Virus record (IMG/VR): IMGVR_UViG_3300027917_000003
Location: 1 to 61,712 of that record
Reading direction: 5' to 3' (one strand)
Length of the DNA: 61,712 bases
From: a virus
The notes below the pieces were generated by a model, which saw nothing but the letters and a program-made list of their open reading frames with translations, ran no database searches and was not told where the DNA came from. This document shows, one piece after another, positions 16,359-22,218 of the stretch (position 1 is its first letter; each line of letters starts with the position of its first letter). Both the position numbers and the translations under genes were made by a program.

Positions 16359-16421
16359 TTATCCACAGGATGCGAAAATGCTTCGCACCCTGTTGACAGG
16401 CGAAAATAGTTCGCGTAAGTT
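16359..16421 (+). promoter_or_regulatory. DnaA box, hairpin and early promoter P4 (repeat copy 4)
   Basis: DnaA box at 16359-16367; hairpin at 16368-16390 with one A-C mismatch; TTGACA at 16393-16398; 17 bp; TAAGTT at 16416-16421. The downstream leader is the most diverged of the four, but the 34-bp box-to-minus-35 distance is kept. Confidence 0.7.
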
Positions 16422-16465
16422 CAAACCACGGTCGAGATAGAGACCGCAACCTGATGGAGATTGAT

Positions 16466-16765
16466 ATGACCGCTCTTAACACCGTCGCCGCCACCGAAGT
16501 CTACCTCGCCGCCAAGGCCCAGTTCGACGCTGCCGAGACCGTCCTCAAGGCCGCCAAGAAGGATGTCGTGGACATCGTCGGCGGTTACGGTTTCCTCGAA
16601 GGCGAGACCGCCGACCTCGACATCGCCTTGCAGGCCCGCAAGTCCATCGACGAGAAGCTCCTCCTCCAGTTCCTGACGCAGGAGCAGATCGACGCCTGCA
16701 AGGTCGAGGGCGCCGCCTTCCCGGTCGTGCGCATCAAGGCCAAGAAGGTCAAGAAGGCGGCCTAA
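16466..16765 (+). CDS. Early small helical protein, unit 4 gene A (99 aa)
   Basis: The start is the second ATG of the initiation box. It is a 99-aa Ala/Lys/Glu-rich helical protein (VYLAAKAQFDAAETVLKAAK) with a basic C-terminus KAKKVKKAA. It may be a coiled-coil or nucleic-acid associated protein; no family recognised. Confidence 0.6.
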   Translation: MTALNTVAATEVYLAAKAQFDAAETVLKAAKKDVVDIVGGYGFLEGETADLDIALQARKSIDEKLLLQFLTQEQIDACKVEGAAFPVVRIKAKKVKKAA

Positions 16766-16774
16766 TCATCAACC

Positions 16775-16790
16775 GGGGGCTTCGGCCCCC
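16775..16790 (+). terminator. UUCG-tetraloop intercistronic hairpin 4
   Basis: GGGGGC-TTCG-GCCCCC stands between unit 4 genes A and B and lacks a T tract. Confidence 0.6.
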
Positions 16791-16814
16791 ACCCACCCCT
16801 GAAGGAGAATTGAT

Positions 16815-17024
16815 ATGTACTACGTTGTCCCCAAAGATCGCTCCGTCCTCAAGAGCCTCAAGACCTTCGAGACCCTCTACGAAGCCCGCCGCTTCGCGGA
16901 AGACACCAAGCTGGTGACCAGCGAAAACTACGACATCATCCGCATGGACCGGGTCTGGACCACCCAGACCTTCGACGAGGCCCACCTCGCCTCGCTCGAC
17001 ATCCCCCACATGGCCCGCGATTAA
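16815..17024 (+). CDS. Early small protein, unit 4 gene B (69 aa)
   Basis: The 69-aa protein (MYYVVPKDRSVLKSLKTFET) follows GGAGAATTGAT. It has a compact alpha/beta look, with YEARRFAEDTKL and YDIIRMDRVWTT. Function unknown. Confidence 0.6.
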   Translation: MYYVVPKDRSVLKSLKTFETLYEARRFAEDTKLVTSENYDIIRMDRVWTTQTFDEAHLASLDIPHMARD

Positions 17025-17032
17025 TATCCCTT

Positions 17033-17054
17033 GGGGAGGGCTCAGGCTCTCCCC
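17033..17054 (+). terminator. Intercistronic hairpin 5
   Basis: GGGGAG (17033-17038) pairs with CTCCCC (17049-17054). It has no UUCG loop and no T tract, and stands between the 69-aa and 65-aa genes. Confidence 0.5.
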
Positions 17055-17077
17055 AGTCCCACGCAATGGAGATTGAA

Positions 17078-17275
17078 ATGCAAAGCTTCCTCGACGCCTA
17101 TCGCGCCAACCCCACGGATATGAACGCCCTCAAGCTGGCGCATCATGCCAAGAAACACCCCCGCACTGCTGACGCCTTGCCTATGGTCGAGGCCGTTCTG
17201 ATCGAAAGGGCGCGTGAACAGCTCGCGCCCTTTGTCGCCAAGCTCAACGCCATCGTGATCGGGGAGTTCATCTAA
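17078..17275 (+). CDS. Early small helical protein (65 aa)
   Basis: The start is the second ATG of ATGGAGATTGAAATG. The 65-aa helical protein begins MQSFLDAYRANPTDMNALKL. Its stop overlaps the next start (TAATG). Function unknown. Confidence 0.55.
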   Translation: MQSFLDAYRANPTDMNALKLAHHAKKHPRTADALPMVEAVLIERAREQLAPFVAKLNAIVIGEFI

Positions 17276-17610
17276 TGAGCGAGTTTGAAAAGATGATGAA
17301 GAACCTCAGAGAGATGGCGGAAGACGCCGAGGCGGGCGATGGCATCGACTACCTCCTCAACATCGAGGATTATGACGGTGATCGTTTCACCATTGCAAAG
17401 CCCTATCATGACGACACGCTTATGCTGCGCATTGAGAACGATGACCTGATCGCAGGGTTCATCGTTAACGCACCGCGCGCGATGGCCATCGTCGGATGCC
17501 TGATGAAGCTCATCGAGGAGTGGGATTTCAAAAAAGACATCCAAGAGCTGAAGAAAGACGCGGATTACCTCGACGGGATCTTTGATGACGAGGAAGGGGA
17601 GGACAAGTGA
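17275..17610 (+). CDS. Early acidic protein (111 aa)
   Basis: This 111-aa acidic protein has a helical N-terminus, a beta segment (YLLNIEDYDGDRFTIAKPYH) and a very acidic C-terminus (IFDDEEGEDK). It is coupled by TAATG and TGATG overlaps to its neighbours. Function unknown. Confidence 0.6.
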   Translation: MSEFEKMMKNLREMAEDAEAGDGIDYLLNIEDYDGDRFTIAKPYHDDTLMLRIENDDLIAGFIVNAPRAMAIVGCLMKLIEEWDFKKDIQELKKDADYLDGIFDDEEGEDK

Positions 17611-17813
17611 TGCCTCACCCCGTCCACACGTCCATGAACCCTGACGGCACCTTCTCCGTCTTCTACTTCGACCGCCTGATAGGCTGGATCGCCAAGGGCG
17701 CCATGAAGCGCAGGGGCAAACCTATCTGGCGAGCCCTCACCACCCACGGCGACCTTCGCCACGCCCACTCACAGGCCTCTGCGCGGGCCGCACTACTGGA
17801 GATGATGCATTGA
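17610..17813 (+). CDS. Early small basic protein (67 aa)
   Basis: ATG 17610 overlaps the previous TGA and is preferred over the GTG one codon upstream. The 67-aa basic protein has a FYFDRLIGWIAKGAMKRRGK core. Its stop overlaps the TTG start of the HTH gene. Confidence 0.55.
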   Translation: MPHPVHTSMNPDGTFSVFYFDRLIGWIAKGAMKRRGKPIWRALTTHGDLRHAHSQASARAALLEMMH

Positions 17814-18031
17814 CCCCTGACCAACTGAAAGACATCATGCACAAGCTTGACTTCACAACGGCTGATGTGGCGACCGTCATGGGCGTCACCCGCCGCACCG
17901 TCCAGCTCTGGCTGGCGGGGACCAGTCCCGTGCCCCTCTCCGCCGCGCTCGTGCTGGAAGGGATTTTCGAGGGCCTGCTCTCAATGGAATGGGTCGAGGA
18001 CAAGATCGTCCTCGCACTGCGGATCGCCTGA
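17810..18031 (+). CDS. Small helix-turn-helix regulator (73 aa)
   Basis: The TTG start at 17810 overlaps the upstream TGA. The 73-aa protein is almost only a Cro/XRE-type fold: FTTADVATVMGVTRRTVQLW forms the HTH at about residues 14-33, followed by a helix with SAALVLEGIFEGLL. It may repress an early promoter; the operator-like dyads at 25958-26001 are one candidate target. It is the last gene of the block before a terminator. Confidence 0.7.
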   Translation: MTPDQLKDIMHKLDFTTADVATVMGVTRRTVQLWLAGTSPVPLSAALVLEGIFEGLLSMEWVEDKIVLALRIA

Positions 18032-18058
18032 CGCCTAGAGGGGGTCGTCAGGCATAGG

Positions 18059-18102
18059 GGGCCGGGGGGCAGGTTCTGCGTTCCCCCGGCCCTTTTCTGT
18101 TT
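18059..18102 (+). terminator. Intrinsic terminator of the rightward early block
   Basis: GGGCCGGGGG (18059-18068) pairs with CCCCCGGCCC (18083-18092) and is followed by TTTTCTGTTT. A second stem, GCCTGACG/CGTCAGGC (18026-18053), precedes it. It separates two convergent operons. Confidence 0.9.
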
Positions 18103-18767
18103 CAGGCCCCCGAAGGGGCCAACTCAAAAGGGACAGGGTCGTCTATGTGCGCCTTGCTGTCAGGGATGGCGTCCAGCGGATCTCTGGGAGGCCCTGAGAC
18201 CCGCTCCACCTGAGCGCCGGGGAAGGACGCCTTCACCGCCGCCAGCGTGGGATAGTTAGCCAGAAGCCTTCCCACCTCTGACATCGTGTAGACTTCGACG
18301 TGCCTGCCCTGCGCCACGACCAGACGTGCGTCCACGTCGTTTTTAACGACCGCCACGACCGTCCCGTCAGGCGTGACGGTCTCCCATACCTCGGGCGCCA
18401 ATAGATGGGCTCCAGCGGCCTCCGCAGCCCTGTCCAGAGCCCTCCAAGCCTTGATCATCCGGTCGGCCTCGGTCTTCACGTCCTGAAGGTTGCCGCGCCA
18501 GATCGCCTGATTGGTCTTGTAGCGTTGCCTGTCAAACCTTTCACGCAATTCACGATCTACAAGGAGGCGCAGGCGGTCCCGGCCCCACTTCTCCTCCATC
18601 GCCACGGCGACCATGTCGAGGTCGTCGAGATGCTCACGACCGGCGATGTAGGTGCCGGGCGTCATGTGCCAGTCCGGGAAGTCCCGGTCGGTCGTGGGGA
18701 CGCCGAAGTGGGTCCGGGTGCCCGGAGGCCACGGCTTGAAGTCATGCTTCTTGGGCGCCTTAGCCAT
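18102..18767 (-). CDS. Conserved hypothetical protein (221 aa)
   Basis: This 221-aa soluble protein is last in the leftward replication block. The N-terminus is Pro-rich (DFKPWPPGTRTHFGVPTT) and the middle is helical with RLRLLVDRELRERFDRQRYK. A beta-type region follows (VWETVTPDGTVVAVVKND) and then VEVYTMSEVGRLL. I recognise no function. It overlaps the upstream gene by 8 nt. Confidence 0.6.
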   Translation of the reverse strand: MAKAPKKHDFKPWPPGTRTHFGVPTTDRDFPDWHMTPGTYIAGREHLDDLDMVAVAMEEKWGRDRLRLLVDRELRERFDRQRYKTNQAIWRGNLQDVKTEADRMIKAWRALDRAAEAAGAHLLAPEVWETVTPDGTVVAVVKNDVDARLVVAQGRHVEVYTMSEVGRLLANYPTLAAVKASFPGAQVERVSGPPRDPLDAIPDSKAHIDDPVPFELAPSGA

Positions 18768-19374
18768 TGGCCGCCTCCTTTTTCACGAGGCGCAGGCCGC
18801 TAATGCGCTTGTGCGTGTCGATCAGGGCGAACTCAATGACGCCGCAATCAATCAGGGCCGTGACGTATGACTTCGCCTTGGCGGCTGACACATTGAACTC
18901 CTCGGCGATCATATCGACGATGTAGCGCCCCAGCTTCTTGGTCTGAGACTTGTGCGAGAGCGGGAGCATGCCAGACGCCTTGCGCTCCAAGATGCTCTCA
19001 ATAACAAACTCCCTGACCTTCGGGGGGATATATATCGCCCTCGGGGGCGCCCCATCGTCTGCCGGGAGCGCCACGTCCCTGCCATTGGCCTGCGCCACGA
19101 CCCACTCGCGCATCTCGGGGTAAAACTCGACAAGCAGGACACTGTCGCTCGTCCCGGCCATGTATTCGCCCTTCACGCCGAGGCGCCACACGTTCTTCTT
19201 CGCCGGGCGGTCGAGGTACAGCTTGAGGCTCTTCCAGCCATCCTTCGAGTAGGCCGTACACTCGACCAGCCGCCAGTCACCCGCCTGCCTGATCGTCACC
19301 TCATGCGAGTGGACCCTCAACGTCGCGCCGCCCACCTTCACTAGCTCATAGTCCATTCTGACCCCCATCTTCAT
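18760..19374 (-). CDS. Protein with a winged-helix C-terminus shared with the primase-helicase (204 aa)
   Basis: The N-terminal 100 residues are beta-rich and unrecognised. The C-terminal 70 residues (LGRYIVDMIAEEFNVSAAKA and on to KRISGLRLV) align by eye with the C-terminus of the 723-aa primase-helicase (QGRYVAAVLGQQF to KMQGLKVIG). This suggests a shared winged-helix DNA-binding domain. The start could also be at 19356, where GGGGG precedes the ATG. It lies immediately downstream of the iteron region, so it is a candidate origin- or operator-binding protein. Confidence 0.65.
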   Translation of the reverse strand: MKMGVRMDYELVKVGGATLRVHSHEVTIRQAGDWRLVECTAYSKDGWKSLKLYLDRPAKKNVWRLGVKGEYMAGTSDSVLLVEFYPEMREWVVAQANGRDVALPADDGAPPRAIYIPPKVREFVIESILERKASGMLPLSHKSQTKKLGRYIVDMIAEEFNVSAAKAKSYVTALIDCGVIEFALIDTHKRISGLRLVKKEAANG

Positions 19375-19730
19375 TGCTAAGGTTAAAACGCTAACTCACA
19401 GTCTTCAGCGCGTCAATCCCGCACCAACTGCACCAACGCGGGCGAGGCCCGGAGCGGCAGCGCAGGGCCGACCCCGCCCCCTCCACAATGTCCGGTCTCT
19501 TAGAGGGGGCCGCGAAGCGCGCCCCTAGACCCTCCATTGACCCTTGCGGAACTCACACCCCGCCGAAGCGGGGGGTGTTAATGTAATACATTACACCCCA
19601 ACTCCACGCACAACCTCCGCAAGATTTTTTTCCTTTGCGGAAGATGTGCGGAGGTTGTGCGGAGGTTGTGCGGAGGTTGTCCATTTTCTCCCAGTTTTCT
19701 GGGGTTTTTAACCTCCGCACAAGTTCCGCA
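19375..19730. other. Non-coding iteron region, candidate origin or operator
   Basis: This 356-bp gap without a gene is the only long one in the genome. It holds three perfect tandem 11-mers TGTGCGGAGGT at 19645-19677, preceded by a degenerate fourth copy. Inverted copies lie at 19609-19622 and 19710-19723, with an AT-rich patch at 19623-19636. It also holds a large dyad around TGTAATACATTACA (19571-19599) and a CACCCCGC/GCGGGG hairpin just before it. Iterons plus an AT-rich patch and dyads resemble plasmid-type origins; multiple operator sites are the alternative. Confidence 0.55.
19645..19677 (+). repeat. Three tandem 11-bp iterons (TGTGCGGAGGT)
   Basis: Three perfect copies at 19645-19655, 19656-19666 and 19667-19677 are spaced by one helical turn. 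The core TGCGGAGGTTG also appears once in the divergent promoter at 25945-25955. Confidence 0.85.
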
Positions 19731-19946
19731 TCATTCCCACGCCCTTTTCGTGTCGTCGGGGTGGTAAGGGCGGTATTCCTGAAGGTCTCCCGGCACCAGC
19801 ATGAGGAAGTCCTCGGTGTGGTGCCAGACCAATTTCATGCCCTCTGGGGCGGTCAGGGAGTAGTCCTCAATGACCATGCAGGGTATCCACAGCCCCTTCA
19901 TCAGGCGGGTCTTCCAGCGGCGCTTGGAGATCTGTTTGAGGCGCAT
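19731..19946 (-). CDS. Small basic hypothetical protein (71 aa)
   Basis: The 71-aa protein has a basic N-terminus (MRLKQISKRRWKTRLMKGLW) and an EGMKLVWHHTEDFLMLVPGD core. It is coupled to the Tat-type gene upstream by an overlapping stop/start. Function unknown. Confidence 0.55.
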   Translation of the reverse strand: MRLKQISKRRWKTRLMKGLWIPCMVIEDYSLTAPEGMKLVWHHTEDFLMLVPGDLQEYRPYHPDDTKRAWE

Positions 19947-20434
19947 CAGACCTTCCTCCGGGGATCTTGATAGTAGGCGTAAGTGTCCGGCGGCTGGGAC
20001 ATGAAGACGACATCGTCGGGGCCGTAGACGCGGTTGTCGGCGCCCTTGCCGATTGTCTGAACGGCGAAGGGAGCCGCTTCATGGTGCAGGCGGAAGGCCT
20101 GCGGCTCCGGGTGCTGGAAGAACCGCATGGCCTTCTCATCCGCCCGGCTCTCAATGGCCGCCGTCTGAAGGCCGGACATGGACAGGCGGTTGGTGGCGAG
20201 GCCGAGGCGCATATAGAAGCCCTCGCTCAGGAAGGCGAAGGGGTCGCCAGCCGTCTCCATGAGCTTCGTCTCGACCCACTCGCCGGTGACGAGGTCGCGG
20301 CCCCTGACGAGCATGTATGGCTCGAACGGGATGACCTTCACGGGCATCAGGTTCTGGGCGCTGACGATGGCGGGCGCCGCAAACAGGGACGCCATGCCGG
20401 TGAGGAAGCCCCTGCGTGATGATGTTAAGCTCAT
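19946..20434 (-). CDS. Small protein with twin-arginine-type signal (162 aa)
   Basis: The start at MSLTSSRRGFL (20434) overlaps the upstream stop (ATGA). SSRRGFLTGMASLFAAPAIV is a twin-arginine motif with a hydrophobic stretch and an A-x-A-like site, followed by NLMPVK. The rest is an unrecognised 130-residue soluble domain. The same N-terminal design occurs in the 94-aa protein at 31.4 kb. Export or membrane association is likely, but the role is unknown. Confidence 0.65.
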   Translation of the reverse strand: MSLTSSRRGFLTGMASLFAAPAIVSAQNLMPVKVIPFEPYMLVRGRDLVTGEWVETKLMETAGDPFAFLSEGFYMRLGLATNRLSMSGLQTAAIESRADEKAMRFFQHPEPQAFRLHHEAAPFAVQTIGKGADNRVYGPDDVVFMSQPPDTYAYYQDPRRKV

Positions 20435-20652
20435 GCTATCTTCTCCCATCTCAGGTCAAGGGAATGTTCGGGCCAGACGTGATTGACCGTCCCGCAATGC
20501 TCACACGGAGCATATTCGTTGGTATACTCATGCTCGACGTGGATGCGCCACGGCCAGCGGTCGCGGATCTCGGCCTTGTAGCGGAAGTCCAGCTCGCCCG
20601 CCGAGGTCTTCGTGCAGGCGTTGCACTTGAAGCTGATGGGCTCAAGGGGCAT
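20431..20652 (-). CDS. Small zinc-ribbon protein (73 aa)
   Basis: The 73-aa protein has two Cys pairs, FKCNACTK and APCEHCGTVNHVW, forming a likely zinc ribbon. Its start overlaps the upstream 59-aa gene's stop. Partner unknown. Confidence 0.6.
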   Translation of the reverse strand: MPLEPISFKCNACTKTSAGELDFRYKAEIRDRWPWRIHVEHEYTNEYAPCEHCGTVNHVWPEHSLDLRWEKIA

Positions 20653-20831
20653 CAGTCATCTTTCCAATCCAGTACATTGCGGGCATGTTCCCCATTGCCG
20701 TTGAAGCCATTGTATTCTTCTTCAGCGTACTTTCGCAGCGCCGCCTCCAGCTTCTCAATGCGTGCTTTAAGGCGGTCAATCTCCGCGTTCTGCTCGTTGA
20801 GCAGCTTCTGGACCCGCGATGCTTCAGTCAT
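20652..20831 (-). CDS. Short coiled-coil protein (59 aa)
   Basis: The 59-aa protein starts MTEASRVQKLLNEQNAEIDR at 20831 and ends at 20652. The central heptads contain ARIEKLEAALRK, closely matching DRIEKLEAALRE in the 100-aa protein encoded just upstream, so the two look like paralogues sharing a coiled coil. Overlapping starts and stops on both sides support it as a real gene. Confidence 0.65.
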   Translation of the reverse strand: MTEASRVQKLLNEQNAEIDRLKARIEKLEAALRKYAEEEYNGFNGNGEHARNVLDWKDD

Positions 20832-21126
20832 CTTTCCCCTCCAGTGCTTTGCGGGCGATGAGTTTCATATTTTTAGATACGACGCAGCAATCCCAATCTG
20901 TAGACAGTTCCCGCAGCGCCGCCTCCAACTTCTCGATGCGGTCACGATAATGATCGCAATCAAGATCAGCACGGCTGTTCAACCGGACATTGGCCGCGAA
21001 AAGAACGCCGTTTTCTTCCACCAGCTTCTTGATGCGGTCGGCGCATTCCTTATAAACCCACGGGTGATAAACGGCGTCATTCAAATCGGCATAGCATTCC
21101 AGCCGCCTCACAAGATCATCAGACAT
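20824..21126 (-). CDS. Coiled-coil protein (100 aa)
   Basis: The 100-aa protein begins MSDDLVRRLECYADLNDAVY, has a predicted coiled coil in residues 30-75, and ends ARKALEGKDD. Its DRIEKLEAALRE segment is shared with the following 59-aa protein. Function unknown. Confidence 0.6.
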   Translation of the reverse strand: MSDDLVRRLECYADLNDAVYHPWVYKECADRIKKLVEENGVLFAANVRLNSRADLDCDHYRDRIEKLEAALRELSTDWDCCVVSKNMKLIARKALEGKDD

Positions 21127-21187
21127 CCAAGGTCTCCATCAGGGCTTTGACGACTTCCGCCGCGAGGGGCGGGACGATATGGGCCAT
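21119..21187 (-). CDS. Possible 22-aa peptide gene
   Basis: ATG 21187 overlaps the DUF551 gene's stop (ATGA) and the stop overlaps the next start. The peptide begins MAHIVPPLAAEVVKALMETL. Its perfect fit between two genes is the only support. Confidence 0.35.
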   Translation of the reverse strand: MAHIVPPLAAEVVKALMETLDV

Positions 21188-21483
21188 CAGACCTTCTCCG
21201 GCCCGTCAGGAAGAGGCATCCAATGGGTTGGCTCCGGCTCGAACATGTCCTCGCCATCATGGGTCGAGCCCCAACGCTCGACGACGACGCACCAGTCCAC
21301 GATCATGCACTCACCATCCCACCAGCCGAGGATAGCGGTCCCGTCCTTGGGGGCGGTTTCAATCGGTTGCCACGGGCTTCCGGCATAGCGCCGCTCGTCC
21401 GCCACCATCTTGTTGAGGGCAGTGGAGACTTCCGCCTCCACCTCCTCGCTGATCTCGGCAGGGATCACCTCACGCGGCGTCAT
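21187..21483 (-). CDS. DUF551-type protein (98 aa)
   Basis: The diagnostic blocks are WQPIETAPKDGTAILGWW in the middle and PTHWMPLPDGP at the C-terminus. A short helical extension (residues 1-35) precedes the domain. DUF551 proteins are common in phages and prophages and have no assigned function. Two other copies are in this genome (21.5 and 31.2 kb). Confidence 0.8.
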   Translation of the reverse strand: MTPREVIPAEISEEVEAEVSTALNKMVADERRYAGSPWQPIETAPKDGTAILGWWDGECMIVDWCVVVERWGSTHDGEDMFEPEPTHWMPLPDGPEKV

Positions 21484-21958
21484 TAGCCACCTCCGGCGGA
21501 TCGGGAAGATGCATCCAGTGGGTCGGGGTCGTGTCCTCTGACCAGCTCCAGCCCGGCGTCATTTCTTCGTCGCCCTGCCAGAAATTATATGTCTCCCAGT
21601 GGCCGGGCTCGACAGTCCACTCACCATTCCCGTCCTTACCGGCCAAGATGATGATGGTGTTGTCCTTTGGCGCTGTGCTGATCGGCTTCCAGCACATCAT
21701 AAAGTATTTTCTTTCCTTCTTAACGGGCTCCTTCACAGGCTTCTCCGCCAGCGTCAAATTGAACCCGGCAAGGATATTTTTAAGCTCTTTCAAGCTCTTG
21801 GCGGCAAAGCCCGGAACGCGCATCCATTCAGCTTCGGTCCACTTCACGATGTCGCCAAGCGTCTCCATGTCTTCGCAAGCAACTCGATTTTTAATTCGGG
21901 CATGCAGTAGAGTGTCGGGAAGCTTGATGTCTTCAAAGCGAATATCCAAGGGGTTCAT
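21470..21958 (-). CDS. RNA polymerase alpha-CTD-like domain fused to DUF551 (162 aa)
   Basis: Residues about 3-70 follow the alpha C-terminal domain fold: IRFEDIKLPDTLLHARIKNR, then METLGDIVKWTEAEWMRVPG, then FAAKSLKELKNIL. By eye, counterparts of E. coli R265, N268, K298, S299 and E302 are kept, while C269 and G296 are not. Residues 90-160 form a DUF551 domain (WKPISTAPKDNTIIIL and PTHWMHLPDPP). It could bind UP-element-like DNA or displace host alpha at promoters; the fusion's purpose is unknown. Confidence 0.7.
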   Translation of the reverse strand: MNPLDIRFEDIKLPDTLLHARIKNRVACEDMETLGDIVKWTEAEWMRVPGFAAKSLKELKNILAGFNLTLAEKPVKEPVKKERKYFMMCWKPISTAPKDNTIIILAGKDGNGEWTVEPGHWETYNFWQGDEEMTPGWSWSEDTTPTHWMHLPDPPEVANDAA

Positions 21959-22206
21959 TGTGCTTCTCCCTCGGTCACCTTCGCAGCCTCGGTAGCGAAC
22001 TCCTCCAGATGCTCTTCAACGGCCTTGAAGACATGCTTCAAGTTGCCTGCCCAATTAGGCTGGCTGCTGGTGTTGAACATCGCCTCGGCCAAGATGAAGG
22101 CGAGACTGTTCATAATGACCGGGCCACCCTTGTCCTTGAGGATGATGCGAACCCGGCTCACCACTTTCTCGCATTCGCGCGCGAGACGCTCGTTATCAAA
22201 TTCCAT
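21955..22206 (-). CDS. Small helical hypothetical protein (83 aa)
   Basis: The 83-aa helical protein (MEFDNERLARECEKVVSRVR) starts after a GGGGAAAG site. It is coupled by a 4-nt overlap to the alpha-CTD-like gene and lies after the primase-helicase. Function unknown. Confidence 0.55.
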   Translation of the reverse strand: MEFDNERLARECEKVVSRVRIILKDKGGPVIMNSLAFILAEAMFNTSSQPNWAGNLKHVFKAVEEHLEEFATEAAKVTEGEAQ

Positions 22207-22218
22207 GAACTTTCCCCT

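Noticed and set aside
14267-16790. UUCG hairpins as full Rho-independent terminators
   Set aside because: They lack any downstream T tract and each lies before a gene without its own promoter, so complete termination would silence gene B of each unit.
19375-19730. Possible tRNA or small RNA gene in the long gap
   Set aside because: No cloverleaf with T-loop GTTCRA-type sequence or CCA end is visible. The hairpins are explained by dyads and repeats.
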